DNA of 64,000 nucleotides from Oceanisphaera profunda (GCF_002157895.1 NZ_CP021377.1:2728001-2792000); one strand, 5' to 3'; shown: positions 16,829 to 27,026, counted from the stretch's first letter. Translations and numbers: made by a program. Notes: generated by a model not told the origin, from the sequence alone.

Positions 16829-17493
16829 AATATGAGTTTCTCTGTTGTGTAATAGAGATGTGGATAGCCGAGCTGTTCTGCCAGCTTGGGTATCAGTTGG
16901 GACTGAGCTTCGTCAATCGTGTTTGGGCCGCCTAATTGGGCACTCATGGTCATGGGCAGGCCGGCATAACCGCATGGATTAATACGCAAGAAAGGCGCTA
17001 AGTCCATGTTAACGTTAAGTGCCAAGCCATGAAAAGAGCAACCTCTGCGGATCCGCAGCCCCAGTGAGGCAATTTTGCTTTCTACTGACTGTTCATTGGC
17101 CACATAGACACCGGGCGCATCCGCTTTGGCGTAAGCCTTAATGTCATAATCGGCGAGCAGCTCGACGATGGCGACTTCCATGCTGGTGACCAAGTGACGC
17201 ACGCCGAGTTTTCTACGACGCACATCTAATAGCAAATAGACAATCAACTGACCCGGGCCATGATAGGTTACTTGGCCGCCGCGGTCACTTTTCACCAAGG
17301 GAATATCACCTAGGTTAATAATATGCTCAGGCTTGCCGGCTTGACCTTGGGTAAACACCGGCGGGTGCTCTACCAGCCACAGTTCGTCGGGGGTGTCTGG
17401 CCCACGCTGGTTGGTGAAGTCTTGCATGGCATGCCATACATCCTCATAAGAGGCTTGGCCCCAGTGGCGTACTGTCAGTTGATCCTGTGCCAT
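16825..17493 (-). CDS. lipB: Octanoyl-[acyl-carrier-protein]:protein N-octanoyltransferase
   Basis: A 222-residue enzyme that transfers octanoyl from ACP to lipoyl domains, the step before LipA. The catalytic Cys174 (INPCGYAGL) and Lys140 (ESKIASLGL) are both present, as is the substrate-binding [15 protein letters not shown]. It lies downstream of ybeD and overlaps lipA, in the same order as in E. coli, except that ybeF is absent. Confidence 0.97.
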   Translation of the reverse strand: MAQDQLTVRHWGQASYEDVWHAMQDFTNQRGPDTPDELWLVEHPPVFTQGQAGKPEHIINLGDIPLVKSDRGGQVTYHGPGQLIVYLLLDVRRRKLGVRHLVTSMEVAIVELLADYDIKAYAKADAPGVYVANEQSVESKIASLGLRIRRGCSFHGLALNVNMDLAPFLRINPCGYAGLPMTMSAQLGGPNTIDEAQSQLIPKLAEQLGYPHLYYTTEKLIL

Positions 17494-17525
17494 TTGCTTG
17501 TCCTAAATAGATGGGTCAAACGGCC

Positions 17526-17801
17526 CTAGAGTACGTATTTAACCAGTTCTAGCTCACCCAGTTTTAAATAGAGGGTTTCTATGTGCTCTTTGCTGGTCAC
17601 GGTGACAGGAATGGTGACCGCGTGGTAGGTGCCTTTGCTGCTGGGCTTTATCGTTGGGCTGTAATCGCCCGGCGCGTGCTGCTGTATTACTTCCACTATC
17701 ATATCGGGCAGACGTGGATCGGCCAGGCCCAAAATTTTGAAGGGAAACTGGCAAGGAAACTCAAGATATTCGTCAAATTTGGTGCTTAATGGGCTAGTCA
17801 T
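17526..17801 (-). CDS. ybeD: DUF493 family protein YbeD
   Basis: A 91-residue ACT-like small protein. [19 protein letters not shown] and the C-terminal [20 protein letters not shown] are typical of YbeD. The start at 17801 replaces an ATG 22 codons upstream that lacks family similarity. It lies between dacA and lipB, as in most gammaproteobacteria. A role as a small regulatory partner in lipoate or envelope metabolism has been suggested from context only. Confidence 0.9.
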   Translation of the reverse strand: MTSPLSTKFDEYLEFPCQFPFKILGLADPRLPDMIVEVIQQHAPGDYSPTIKPSSKGTYHAVTIPVTVTSKEHIETLYLKLGELELVKYVL

Positions 17802-17956
17802 AATAACCTTCACAACGTGCAGTAGATTAGGGGGGCGATAAAGGATGTCGTCACTTTTATAACCCAAGTCACATTTTTACCATAAAATGCTGGCTTCTTA
17901 AACCGACAACTTATGTGGTCTCTGTATTTGGTGTAATAAGCCCAACCCATAAAAAA

Positions 17957-17978
17957 GCCGAAAGGCGCGGCTTTCGGC
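17957..17978 (-). terminator. Terminator downstream of dacA
   Basis: GCCGAAAG and CTTTCGGC form a perfect 8-bp stem around GCGCGG, with six U on the minus strand. It separates dacA from ybeD-lipB-lipA. Confidence 0.8.
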
Positions 17979-18003
17979 TTTAATTTACTTTTATAGCAGC
18001 AGC

Positions 18004-19191
18004 TTAACTAAATAAATCTTTAACAAACAGTTTTACGTAGTCGATCATGCGGCTAAAAAAGCCACCTTTCTCTACATCTTCCAGTGACACCAAAGGTAAG
18101 TCGGCGACGTCTTTGCCGTCTAACTTAAGGTGCAAGGTGCCTACGCGCTCGCCCTTAGCTAAGGGTGCGCGCAACGATTTATCCAAAGTGAAATCGGCTT
18201 GCAAGTCTTTGGCTTGGCCGCGCGGTATGGTCACAGACACGGCTTGGTCTACGCCTAACTGAACGCTGCTTTTATCACCCAACAAAATGGCTTGATCCAT
18301 CAGCTTGGTGCCCGCTGCATAAGGGGTCACGGTTTGGAAAAAGCGAAAGCCGTAGGTTAACAGTTTCTTACTTTCTGCAGCGCGAGAACGCTCACTGGTG
18401 GCACCAATGACGACGGCAATTAAGCGCATGTCTTCTTGAGTGGCAGAAGAGACTAAGTTATAGCCGACTGCGTCTACGTGGCCGGTTTTAATGCCGTCTA
18501 CGTTTAATGACTTATCCCACAACAGTGAATTACGGTTGTGCTGGGTGATGCCGTTATAGACGAAGGATTTTTCAGAATAAATTTTATATTCTTCTGGCAC
18601 ATCGCGGATCAAGGCTTGACCCAACAGGGCCATGTCGTTGGCCGTGGTATACATGGCATCAGAGTGCAGACCGTGGGGCGTAACAAAGTGGCTGTTTTTC
18701 ATGCCTAAGCGTGCAGCCCACGCGTTCATTAGGTCTGCAAAGGAGTTAACGCTGCCCGCCAAGTGCTCGGCCACTGCTACAGTGGCGTCGTTACCGGACT
18801 GAATAATAATGCCGCGGTTCAGCGCTTCGATGCTGACTTCTTTGCCTACTTCTAAAAACATCACCGAAGAGCCGGGGAAATTCTGTGCCCAAGCCGCTTC
18901 GCTGATGGTCACCATGTCTTCGTTTTTGACCTTACCTTCTTTCAGCGCTTGCGCCAAAATGTAGGAGGTCATCATCTTAGTTAAACTGGCCGGTGGCAGT
19001 TTTTCATCGGCATTTTCAGAGACCAGCACTTGGCCGCTGGCGTAATCCATTAATACATAAGACTTAGCTGCAATCGCCGGTGCCTCGGGGATCATGGGCG
19101 CCACACTGGGTGGAGATAGAATTTGTGCCTGGCTCGAAACAGAAACCGTGGCGGCCAGTAATAAAGTAGCAAGAGGAGTGAGCATGCGCAT
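18004..19191 (-). CDS. dacA: D-alanyl-D-alanine carboxypeptidase, PBP5/6 type
   Basis: About 395 residues. A signal peptide leads a peptidase S11 domain with SLTK (Ser69, Lys72), SGN in IIQSGNDAT and KTG in IKTGHVDAVG, the three penicillin-binding motifs. It trims the terminal D-Ala of peptidoglycan stem peptides in the periplasm. The C-terminal beta domain and the amphipathic tail MIDYVKLFVKDLFS match the membrane-tethering end of PBP5. The ATG at 19191 (MRMLTPLATLL) gives a proper signal peptide; the upstream TTG frame start does not. Confidence 0.95.
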   Translation of the reverse strand: MRMLTPLATLLLAATVSVSSQAQILSPPSVAPMIPEAPAIAAKSYVLMDYASGQVLVSENADEKLPPASLTKMMTSYILAQALKEGKVKNEDMVTISEAAWAQNFPGSSVMFLEVGKEVSIEALNRGIIIQSGNDATVAVAEHLAGSVNSFADLMNAWAARLGMKNSHFVTPHGLHSDAMYTTANDMALLGQALIRDVPEEYKIYSEKSFVYNGITQHNRNSLLWDKSLNVDGIKTGHVDAVGYNLVSSATQEDMRLIAVVIGATSERSRAAESKKLLTYGFRFFQTVTPYAAGTKLMDQAILLGDKSSVQLGVDQAVSVTIPRGQAKDLQADFTLDKSLRAPLAKGERVGTLHLKLDGKDVADLPLVSLEDVEKGGFFSRMIDYVKLFVKDLFS

Positions 19192-19310
19192 AACGTCTGT
19201 GAGAACCCTATCTGTGTTGGCCAAAAAGCCGGTGTTTGTAAAAACTAAAAGTGAGTTAAAAGCCCAAAGCTAAGCTAAAGGCTAAAAATTTCAGTTAACA
19301 GGCTCAGGGC

Positions 19311-20360
19311 TTAATTTATAAAATAAGCTTGAGCGTATCCTTGAGCGACCAGTTTACTTAAGGTCGCTTGTGTTTTATTACCCGGAATGGGACCCATTTG
19401 TAAGCGATACCATTCGGATTGGCGCTCCACACGCGCCGGAAAGCCATACTCTTTGCTCAATTTAGCGGCCAGCTCTTTGGCTTTATCCGGTGAGCGAGTC
19501 GCCATTAATTGTATGTGCTTGGCATTGGCGCTACCCGCCTGCGGAGCCTGTACTACTTGCGTACTGACCACCGGCTTACTGCTGGCAACCTGACTTTTTA
19601 CTTGAGTCGGGGCAGTTTTCGCGATGCTGGTACCTTCGGCTTTAGTGCCATACAGTTGATTACCACTAACGGGCCTGCCATTAAGCACATTACCACCGCC
19701 GTTTTGGGCCAAACGGACTTCTTTACCGTTCGGCGCCATTTTAATCAGCTCCACTTTCACCGAAGCCGTACCGGTGGCCAACATGCCGAGCTTATAAGCG
19801 GCGGCGTAGGATAAGTCAATCACGCGGCCTTCGTGAAAGGGCCCGCGGTCGTTAACCCGTACCACTACTTGCTTGCCGTTTTCTTTATTGGTGACGCGCA
19901 CAAACGAGGGCAGCGGCAAGTTTTTATGGGCAGCTGTCATGGTGTACATATCGTACACCTCGCCGTTTGAGGTATTAAAGCCATGAAACTTGGCGCCATA
20001 CCAAGAAGCTAAGCCTTCATCTCGATAATTTTGTACGTCTTGCCAGACCTCGTAGTCTTGGCCCCACACATTGTAATTCTTATTGCCGCCACGCGTATAG
20101 GGCTCATAGCGGGGCACGGCGTCTTTTACATGATCGAGCTTAGGCGCATCTTCCGGTGGCACATCTTGGCGCAAGCTATAGCGTCCGCCGGCGGTTTCTT
20201 TATGCCAGCGGGCGTCTCTGACTTCACCTTTAGCCGAGCCTTTGCTGTGAGCGCCATGCTTTTTCTGCTCCGCTTTTTCTATCGGCGACTCAGAGCTAGA
20301 GCTGCAGGCTGTCAGCACCAGCACGCTTAATGGCAACAGCGCTTTATAAAGATTTTTCAT
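19311..20360 (-). CDS. rlpA: Septal ring lytic transglycosylase RlpA
   Basis: About 349 residues. The signal peptide ends in the lipobox LTAC, so it is an outer-membrane lipoprotein. The double-psi beta-barrel contains GLASWYGAKFHGFNTSNGE and VVRVNDRGPFHEGRVIDLS, with the Asp needed for cleaving naked glycan strands. A C-terminal SPOR domain (last 75 residues) binds denuded peptidoglycan at division sites. The start MKNLYKALLP at 20360 overlaps the mltB stop by a few bases. Confidence 0.94.
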   Translation of the reverse strand: MKNLYKALLPLSVLVLTACSSSSESPIEKAEQKKHGAHSKGSAKGEVRDARWHKETAGGRYSLRQDVPPEDAPKLDHVKDAVPRYEPYTRGGNKNYNVWGQDYEVWQDVQNYRDEGLASWYGAKFHGFNTSNGEVYDMYTMTAAHKNLPLPSFVRVTNKENGKQVVVRVNDRGPFHEGRVIDLSYAAAYKLGMLATGTASVKVELIKMAPNGKEVRLAQNGGGNVLNGRPVSGNQLYGTKAEGTSIAKTAPTQVKSQVASSKPVVSTQVVQAPQAGSANAKHIQLMATRSPDKAKELAAKLSKEYGFPARVERQSEWYRLQMGPIPGNKTQATLSKLVAQGYAQAYFIN

Positions 20361-21321
20361 AGGCATTTTTGAGCTGCTCACTCAGTTGATAAACCGCCAT
20401 GGCGTACAAAGGACTGCGATTATAACGGGTTATCACATAAAAGTTATGTCTCACTACCCAGTATTCGGGGCCGTCGACGCCATCTAGCTTAATTAGCTTA
20501 ACAGGTGTCTGGGCATCCAGCTCTGAATCAATAACGATACCGGCGGCCACAAACTCAGCCCAGTTGTGATTAATCTCAAGGGTGGACTCGATTAACGCAT
20601 CTGCCGCTGCCACATTGGCCGCATTCACTGTGGCGGGATACGCCACGTCTTCGCCTAAGTGCCAGTCATGTTCGTAAAAGTAATTGCCTACGCTGCCCAC
20701 GGCGTCGTCAGCCACAAATAAGTTGCGCACGCCATCAGAGTCCGCATCAATCGCATAGTGGCGATAGCTTGAAGAAATAAACTGGCCCATGCCCATGGCA
20801 CCGGCATAAGAGCCTTTTTGGCTATCTAAATCCCAGCCTTGTTCTTTGGCCAGTGCTAAATAATGGCCAAACTCCGAGCGGAAGAACTCGCCACGAGGCG
20901 GGTAATGAAAGCCCAAGGTATAAAGCGCATCTAACACTTTATAGCTGCCCATATTGGCGCCATAGGAGGTTTCTACGCCAATAATGGCGGTGATGATCTC
21001 AGCGGGTACTTTTGAGGTTGCAACGGCTTGGTCTAGCAGCTCTTTATGATCGTGCCAAAACTTTACGCCATCATTAATGCGCTTCTCGGTTAAGAAGATC
21101 GGGCGATATTGGCTCCAGGGCTTAGCTTCAGCAGGGCGGGTCATGGCGTCGATAATTGACTGCTGATAAGTGGCTTGGCCAAGGGCGGCGTTCAGCTCGC
21201 TGGCGGGTATTTCAAATTTGCTGGCCAGTTGGTCAATCCAGGCCGCTTGTTCTGGGTTGGTGTCTTGTGCCATGGCTGCGGGAGTCAGCAAGAGAGCCGC
21301 GGAAAGAAGAGCAAAACGCAT
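20344..21321 (-). CDS. mltB: Lytic murein transglycosylase B
   Basis: A 325-residue lytic transglycosylase cleaving peptidoglycan glycan strands with formation of 1,6-anhydro ends. The catalytic Glu117 lies in IIGVETSYGANMG, and AGAMGMGQFISSSYRHYAIDADSDG is the family signature. The N-terminus is an ordinary cleavable signal (ending AMA) with no lipobox, unlike the lipoprotein in E. coli, so it may be soluble in the periplasm. It lies between rodA and rlpA. Confidence 0.94.
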   Translation of the reverse strand: MRFALLSAALLLTPAAMAQDTNPEQAAWIDQLASKFEIPASELNAALGQATYQQSIIDAMTRPAEAKPWSQYRPIFLTEKRINDGVKFWHDHKELLDQAVATSKVPAEIITAIIGVETSYGANMGSYKVLDALYTLGFHYPPRGEFFRSEFGHYLALAKEQGWDLDSQKGSYAGAMGMGQFISSSYRHYAIDADSDGVRNLFVADDAVGSVGNYFYEHDWHLGEDVAYPATVNAANVAAADALIESTLEINHNWAEFVAAGIVIDSELDAQTPVKLIKLDGVDGPEYWVVRHNFYVITRYNRSPLYAMAVYQLSEQLKNAYEKSL

Positions 21322-21333
21322 TCTATAATCCTT

Positions 21334-22439
21334 TTATTTCGCCAATAGGCGTTTATGAGTATGCACGGACATTAAGATGCCAAAGCCGGCCATCAGCGTC
21401 ACCATAGAAGTGCCGCCGTAGCTGATCAGCGGTAAAGGCACACCGACTACGGGTAACAAACCGCTGACCATGCCGATATTAACGAACACATAGACAAAGA
21501 AGGTCAGGGTGATGGCGCCGGCCACCAGCCGCGGAAAAGCGCCTTGTGCTTGCATGGAAATATACAGGCCACGCCAAATAATGAAGAGGTATAACAGCAC
21601 CAGTAAACAAACGCCAATTAAGCCGAACTCTTCGGCGAGCACCGCAAAGATAAAATCCGTATGGCGCTCGGGCAAAAACTCCAGCTGAGATTGAGTACCT
21701 TGCAGCCAGCCCTTGCCCCATAAGCCGCCGGAGCCGATAGCAATTTTAGACTGAATGATATGATAACCGGCACCCAGCGGATCCGACTCCGGATTAAGCA
21801 GAGTCAAAACTCGTCGCTTTTGGTAATCGTGCATCAAGAAAAACCACAGCGGCGGGATAAAAGCGCCCACCGCCACCACGGCCGCAAGAATGAGGCGCCA
21901 AGATAACCCGGCTAAAAAAATAACAAAAAAGCCCGAGGCTGCTACCAATAAAGAGGTGCCTAGATCGGGCTGGCGCGCAATAAGCAAGGTCGGCACCATC
22001 ACCATGGCCAGCGCTAAAAATACCCGCAGCAGGCTAGGGGCAGGGGATAGCGACTAATATAAGTGGCGATCATCATTGGCATCACCAGCTTCATTATTTC
22101 TGAGGGCTGAAAGCGAATACTGCCAAATTCCAGCCAGCGCTGGGCGCCTTTACCCACATCGCCCACCAGCATCACTAATATCAGCAAGACTACGCCAAAA
22201 ATAAACACCGGCGGCGACCAACGGGCATAAAAACTGGGCGGCAATTGCCCCACCGCCAACATGATCACCAGCGATAAGCCGATGCGCATGCCTTGGCGTA
22301 ATAGGTCGTCGGCGTCTTCACCTGAGGCCGAGTATAAAATTACCAAGCTGGCGCTTAATAAGCTCAGCAGGGCCAAAAATAATGGCCAGTCTAGGTGCAA
22401 TATATCCCCTAACCGGCGGCGCTCATGATGTTTACCCAT
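21334..22439 (-). pseudogene. rodA: rodA (mrdB) split by a one-base frameshift
   Basis: RodA is the SEDS-family peptidoglycan glycosyltransferase of the elongation machinery, partner of PBP2. Here the N-terminal 141 codons (22439 to 22014) and the C-terminal 223 codons (22005 to 21334) lie in different frames. In the run CTGCCCCTAGC at about 22034-22046 (minus strand) adding one C changes the tail from [10 protein letters not shown]-stop to [24 protein letters not shown], restoring the expected RodA sequence across the gap. Everything else, including RFQPSEIMKLVMPMM and [11 protein letters not shown], looks intact. Because the gene is normally needed for rod shape, a homopolymer sequencing error is the leading explanation; a true mutation is possible. 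Confidence 0.9.
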
Positions 22440-24334
22440 TAATCTTGCTCCTCACTGCTCTCATCACCGATCACCGGCTCTTTATCGGGGAGCATATATA
22501 AGTCGAGTAATGAGCGGGCCACGGGAGCGGCGTGAGTACTGCCGCCGCCGATGTTTTCTAATACCACAGACACCACTACCTCAGGCTTTTCATAAGGGGC
22601 GTAGGCCACAAACAGTGCGTTATCACGTAAATGTTCTTTGGTGGAGGCATGATCATATTGTTGGTTTTCGGCCAAGCTAAATACTTGCGCGGTGCCGGAC
22701 TTGCCCGCCGCCGTATAAGGGGTGTCGGCAAAGGCGCGCCGCGCCGTGCCTTCTCGGCCATTGATTACCCTGTGCATGCCGGACAAGGCCACATTCCAGT
22801 AGCTGTCGTGTTTAACCACGATCGGCTCGCCTTTACTAATGGGCATGGCAATCATGCCCTCTGGGGTGCCAATGCCGTGTAACAATCTGGGATGTATGGT
22901 TTCACCGTGATCCACCAAAATAGTGGTGGCGCGGGCCAATTGCAGCGGGGTAGCCGACCAGTAGCCTTGGCCAATGCCCACCGAAATGGTGTCGCCTTGA
23001 TACCAAGCTTGCTTATGACGGCTGCGTTTCCAATCCCGCGAAGGCATGGTGCCGTTAGCTTCTTCGTGCAGATCTATGCCTGAAAACTGGCCAAAGCCAA
23101 ATTGGGTCATGTAATCGTGCATGGTGTCGATACCGGCTTTGTAGGCCAAGTCATAGAAAAATGTATCGGCAGAAATTTCGATGGCGCGGTACACATCCAT
23201 CCAGCCATGGCCCCAGCGGCGCCAGTCGCGAAATTTATGTTTGGTATTAGGGATTTGAAAGAAAGGTCCACCAAAGAAACGGGTATTCGGTGTAAACACG
23301 CCTTCGTTTAAGCCCATCACCGCCAACATAGGTTTCACGGTAGATGCCGGCGCATAAATACCTTGGCTGGCGCGATTGATCAGCGGTCGGTCTGGGTTAT
23401 TCAGCAGCTCGCGATATTCAGGGCCACTGATGCCATGCACGAAAAGATTAGGATCGTAACTGGGGCTGGAGATTAACGCTAAAATCTTGCCGTCTTGCGG
23501 CGTCATGATCACGGCGGCACCGCGCCTATTACCCATCAGCTTTTGTGCTTTTTGCTGCAGCGCCACGTCTACGTTCAAATAAATATCATTCCCCGGGATC
23601 GGTGGCTGATACTTAAGGGTGCGGATCACGCGACCTCGGTTGTTCACTTCCACTTCTTGATAGCCGGTTTGGCCATGCAACATGTCTTCGTAATAACGCT
23701 CTACGCCAAGCTTGCCAATGTCATGAGTGGAGGCGTAGTTGGCGAATTTGTTATCGGCTTTTAGGCGCGCCACGTCTTTATCGTTAATGCGTGCCACATA
23801 GCCAATCACATGGGTAAAGGTATCGCGATAGGGGTAAAAACGCTTTAGATAGGCTTCAATAGCAGCACCGGGGAATTTATGCTGGTTAATGCTAAAGCGC
23901 GCCACTTGAGCTTCATCGAGGCGGTTAACCAGTACTACGGGGGTAAAGCGTCGTTGGCGACGCACTTCGGTGAGGAAGCGATCTTTGACTGCTGGATCCA
24001 GCTCAAGTAACGCAATCAATTGATCGACGTTTTGCTCTAGATCGGGGGCTTGTTCGGGCGTAATTTCTAGGCTGTAAATGGGCCGGTTTTCTGCCAATAA
24101 CACACCGTTGCGATCGTAGATAAGACCACGGGTGGGGGGCACTGGCACCACTTTAATGCGGTTATCGTTAGAGCGGGTTTGGTAGCTTTGATGTTGCGTA
24201 ATTTGCAGATGATAGAGATTGGCGAGTAACACGCCCATCAATACCATAATGCCGACAAAGGCAATGACGGCACGGCGCCAGTACAAAGAGGACTCGGCGC
24301 CATGATCGCGCATCTTTACCTGCGACTTTGCCAT
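22439..24334 (-). CDS. mrdA: Penicillin-binding protein 2
   Basis: A 631-residue transpeptidase that cross-links peptidoglycan during cell elongation. One N-terminal membrane helix (about 23-43) precedes the pedestal domain and the transpeptidase domain with Ser near 329 in APASTVKPML, SAD in EISADTFFYDLAY and KSGTAQVF. It adjoins rodA with one-base contact and follows rlmH, the conserved elongation cluster. Length and motifs are normal. Confidence 0.96.
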   Translation of the reverse strand: MAKSQVKMRDHGAESSLYWRRAVIAFVGIMVLMGVLLANLYHLQITQHQSYQTRSNDNRIKVVPVPPTRGLIYDRNGVLLAENRPIYSLEITPEQAPDLEQNVDQLIALLELDPAVKDRFLTEVRRQRRFTPVVLVNRLDEAQVARFSINQHKFPGAAIEAYLKRFYPYRDTFTHVIGYVARINDKDVARLKADNKFANYASTHDIGKLGVERYYEDMLHGQTGYQEVEVNNRGRVIRTLKYQPPIPGNDIYLNVDVALQQKAQKLMGNRRGAAVIMTPQDGKILALISSPSYDPNLFVHGISGPEYRELLNNPDRPLINRASQGIYAPASTVKPMLAVMGLNEGVFTPNTRFFGGPFFQIPNTKHKFRDWRRWGHGWMDVYRAIEISADTFFYDLAYKAGIDTMHDYMTQFGFGQFSGIDLHEEANGTMPSRDWKRSRHKQAWYQGDTISVGIGQGYWSATPLQLARATTILVDHGETIHPRLLHGIGTPEGMIAMPISKGEPIVVKHDSYWNVALSGMHRVINGREGTARRAFADTPYTAAGKSGTAQVFSLAENQQYDHASTKEHLRDNALFVAYAPYEKPEVVVSVVLENIGGGSTHAAPVARSLLDLYMLPDKEPVIGDESSEEQD

Positions 24335-24336
24335 GC

Positions 24337-24807
24337 TTATTCTCGGTGGTAGGGGTGGTTGTTATTAACGCTCCACGCGCGATACAGACTTTCGGCTGCA
24401 ATTACTCGTACCAAGGGATGGGGCAGGGTCAAGGTGGATAAAGACCAAGATTGTTCGGCGGCGGCTTTACACGCCGGCGACAAGCCTTCGGGCCCACCAA
24501 TTAAAATCGCCACATCACGCCCGTCCATTTGCCAGCGTTCAAGCTCACCGGCTAATTGGGGCGTTGTCCAGGGTCGGCCAGGAATATCCAAGGTCACGAT
24601 GCGAGCAGACTTAGACACAGCCGCCAGCATTTGCTCCCCTTCACGCTGTAAAATACGCTCAATATCGGCGTTTTTACCCCGTTTACCGGCGCTAATTTCG
24701 ATGAGCTCCAAAGGTAAGTCTCGAGGAAAACGGCGTTGGTATTCCTGAAAACCGGTGGTGACCCAAGCAGGCATTTTTGTACCCACCGCCACCAGTTGTA
24801 TTTTCAT
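24337..24807 (-). CDS. rlmH: 23S rRNA (pseudouridine1915-N3)-methyltransferase
   Basis: A 156-residue SPOUT methyltransferase that modifies the tip of helix 69 in assembled ribosomes using S-adenosylmethionine. [12 protein letters not shown] and [30 protein letters not shown] form the trefoil-knot binding site. The start [13 protein letters not shown] at 24807 touches the rsfS stop, so the longer upstream frame is not used. Confidence 0.96.
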   Translation of the reverse strand: MKIQLVAVGTKMPAWVTTGFQEYQRRFPRDLPLELIEISAGKRGKNADIERILQREGEQMLAAVSKSARIVTLDIPGRPWTTPQLAGELERWQMDGRDVAILIGGPEGLSPACKAAAEQSWSLSTLTLPHPLVRVIAAESLYRAWSVNNNHPYHRE

Positions 24808-25148
24808 TAGGCGCTCGCTCCTACTGTTGGGCCGCCCCACAGTTTTTCGAGCTCATATAAATTACGGGTTTCGTCTTGCATCACGTGAATGATGATGTCA
24901 CCTAAGTCGACCAATACCCACTCGCCGGTGTCTTTGCCTTGCATGCTCAATACAGTGAGATTGGCTTGCTTGGCATCCATAACAACACGCTCAGCAATGG
25001 CGTTCACATGGCGGCTAGAAGTACCTGTGCATACGATCATGCAGTCGGTAATGGTGGACTTGCCAACAACGTCTAATACTTGGATGTCTTGGGCTTTGCT
25101 ATCGTCGAGCTTATCAACAATAAAATCGTACAGTTCTTTACCTTGCAA
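24807..25148 (-). CDS. rsfS: Ribosomal silencing factor RsfS
   Basis: A 113-residue protein that binds L14 of the large subunit and blocks subunit joining in slow growth. [27 protein letters not shown] and [16 protein letters not shown] are family signatures. It overlaps rlmH by one base; both act on the large ribosomal subunit. The cobC gene found between rsfS and nadD in E. coli is absent here. Confidence 0.96.
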   Translation of the reverse strand: MQGKELYDFIVDKLDDSKAQDIQVLDVVGKSTITDCMIVCTGTSSRHVNAIAERVVMDAKQANLTVLSMQGKDTGEWVLVDLGDIIIHVMQDETRNLYELEKLWGGPTVGASA

Positions 25149-25182
25149 GGGGTGCGCTCCTCAATAAAATTATGACGGCGGA

Positions 25183-25833
25183 TTATAACACGGGCAATTG
25201 ATAGAGTCCCTTGTCTCGAATGTAGTTGAGCACGGGTTCTGGCAACAAATATTGCGGATTGTTCCCCTCTTTTACACAATTGCGAATGTGTGTCGAAGAA
25301 ATGTCCAATTGTGGATTATCAAACAGGTAAATACAGCCGCTTACTTGGCGGCTCAGTTGCTTAGCATCTGAGGTGGCGTGAGCCTTGACCAAAGCACTAA
25401 TATTGGCATTAAAATCCGGTTGCCAGCCGGGTCTGTGGCTCACCACTAAATGCGCATAATCAAGCAACTGTTGCCAGCCATGCCATTGATCTAGCTGGCA
25501 TAATGAATCCATGCCCATTAAAAAGCACAGCGGCGTATCTGGCAGCTCGGCGCGCAGCTCTTTAAGGGTATCCAACGTATAAGAAGGGCGATCGCGCTTA
25601 AGCTCGCGCTCATCTACCACCAGCCCAGTTGTTTGGCTGGCGGCCAATTGCACCATGGCTAAGCGATGCTCAGGTGAGCTGTCCGGCGTGGCTTTATGGG
25701 GCGGAATATAATTGGGAATTAAGCGCACTTCACTCAAATTTAATCGCTCAAGTAGAGCGATAGCCGGGCGCAAATGACCCACATGAATCGGATCAAAGGT
25801 GCCACCCAATAAACCGATAGCCTTTTGTATCAT
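25183..25833 (-). CDS. nadD: Nicotinate-nucleotide adenylyltransferase
   Basis: A 216-residue enzyme adenylating nicotinate mononucleotide to deamido-NAD. The nucleotidyltransferase motifs GLLGGTFDPIHVGHLRPA (residues 8-25, with the HxGH) and ISSTHIR near the C-terminus are present. It lies between holA and rsfS as in relatives. A cloverleaf repeat copy occupies the gap upstream. Confidence 0.96.
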   Translation of the reverse strand: MIQKAIGLLGGTFDPIHVGHLRPAIALLERLNLSEVRLIPNYIPPHKATPDSSPEHRLAMVQLAASQTTGLVVDERELKRDRPSYTLDTLKELRAELPDTPLCFLMGMDSLCQLDQWHGWQQLLDYAHLVVSHRPGWQPDFNANISALVKAHATSDAKQLSRQVSGCIYLFDNPQLDISSTHIRNCVKEGNNPQYLLPEPVLNYIRDKGLYQLPVL

Positions 25834-25880
25834 GTGACTTCCTTAACGTGAGGGGGTAAAGCTGCGCCCAGCTTGTTTTT

Positions 25881-25966
25881 TGCCGTCATCCTGACGCACG
25901 TCAGGATCTCGTTTTGGTCCTGATATAAAACTAAACAAGATACCGGGGCAAGCCCGGTATGACGGT
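25881..25966. repeat. Complete single copy of the GCCGTCAT cloverleaf repeat
   Basis: TGCCGTCAT, hairpin CCTGACGCACGTCAGG, ATCTCG, a 31-base loop, AAGAT, hairpin ACCGGGGCAAGCCCGGT, then ATGACGG. The outer arms pair, giving a stem with two inner hairpins and a terminal loop. It lies between nadD and holA. Confidence 0.85.
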
Positions 25967-26003
25967 ATAAGTTAGCTGGGCGCTTGGTGCTGGGCACTCG
26001 GCG

Positions 26004-27026
26004 CTATGGTGCCACAAGCATCTTCTTTCCATCGAGAAAGCCCACGCAGATGCTGTATAGCCAGCGCCAGGCTTCGTCGTCATCAAAGCTGGCTACGGCT
26101 ACGTCTGCGGCGGCCAGCATGCTTTGCAGTTGCTGCAGTTTGGCCAACGGCAAACGATTAAGCGCGCTTTGCACCAAGTTTTGGCGACTTGACCAAATAC
26201 GCAGCTCTGAGGCAAGTTGTGAAAACGACTGGCCGGCGCTTAAGCCTAATTGCATCTGCAACAGCGCGTTGAGCTCGCGGGCCAATAAGTGACACAGCAT
26301 GCCCGCATCTATGCCCTCGCTGCGCAGCTGCAATAAAATCCGACAGCCCCGTTTTACCTTGCCCTCAAGCAGCGGGTCAAACAGCTGAAACGGATTAAAT
26401 TGATGATGGGGCTGCACTTGTTCTTGTAGCAGTGCCAAGGTGAGCGGCTGTGGTAGGTTTTGTAATACCAGCTTTTCTATCTCACCACTGAGCGCTAACA
26501 AGTTGCCCTCAAAAGCAAAGGCTAACCACCGCACCCCTTCGGCTTCCACCTGTAAGCCGTTTTGTTGCAGGCGTTGGCTTAACCAGCGCGCAAAGTGCGG
26601 GCCTTCGGGGGTTGCCACCGGAATAACGGGACCTGCATTACTGAGCGCGGTAAACCAAGCGCCTTTTTGCTGTTGCTGATTGAGCTTAGGGCCGGTGATC
26701 AGCAGCAATAAATCCGGATGACATTGTTTAAGTAATTCGCGCAGCCGCTCGGAAGCGGTTTTATCTAGCTTCTCGGGCAGCTGCAGTTCAATAATTTGGC
26801 GTTGACTAAATAAGCTTAATGACTGACTGGCAGCAAATATTTCGTCCCAATCCAGCCCTTGGTCTGCATCAAAGCGCAGTCGCTCGTCAAAGCCTTGGCC
26901 GCGTGCGGTATGGCGCAACAAGTCCAGTGCTTCTTGTTTAAGCAGCGGCTCGTCGCCATAAATAAAATAGCAGGGCGCGAGCCCTGCTTTAAGATGTTGT
27001 GCCAGTTTTTCTGGATACAAACGCAT
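26004..27026 (-). CDS. holA: DNA polymerase III delta subunit
   Basis: A 340-residue clamp-loader subunit that opens the beta sliding clamp. MRLYPEKLAQHLKAGLAPCYFIYGDEPLLKQEALDLLR is the typical N-terminus, followed by the AAA-like domain II and the helical collar domain. It overlaps lptE by one base, so expression is coupled. No Walker motif is expected or seen. Confidence 0.95.
   Translation of the reverse strand: MRLYPEKLAQHLKAGLAPCYFIYGDEPLLKQEALDLLRHTARGQGFDERLRFDADQGLDWDEIFAASQSLSLFSQRQIIELQLPEKLDKTASERLRELLKQCHPDLLLLITGPKLNQQQQKGAWFTALSNAGPVIPVATPEGPHFARWLSQRLQQNGLQVEAEGVRWLAFAFEGNLLALSGEIEKLVLQNLPQPLTLALLQEQVQPHHQFNPFQLFDPLLEGKVKRGCRILLQLRSEGIDAGMLCHLLARELNALLQMQLGLSAGQSFSQLASELRIWSSRQNLVQSALNRLPLAKLQQLQSMLAAADVAVASFDDDEAWRWLYSICVGFLDGKKMLVAP

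Noticed and set aside
22014-22046. Programmed ribosomal frameshift in rodA
   Set aside because: RodA is made as one frame in other bacteria, and there is no slippery heptamer or downstream pseudoknot; a lost C in a short run explains it better.
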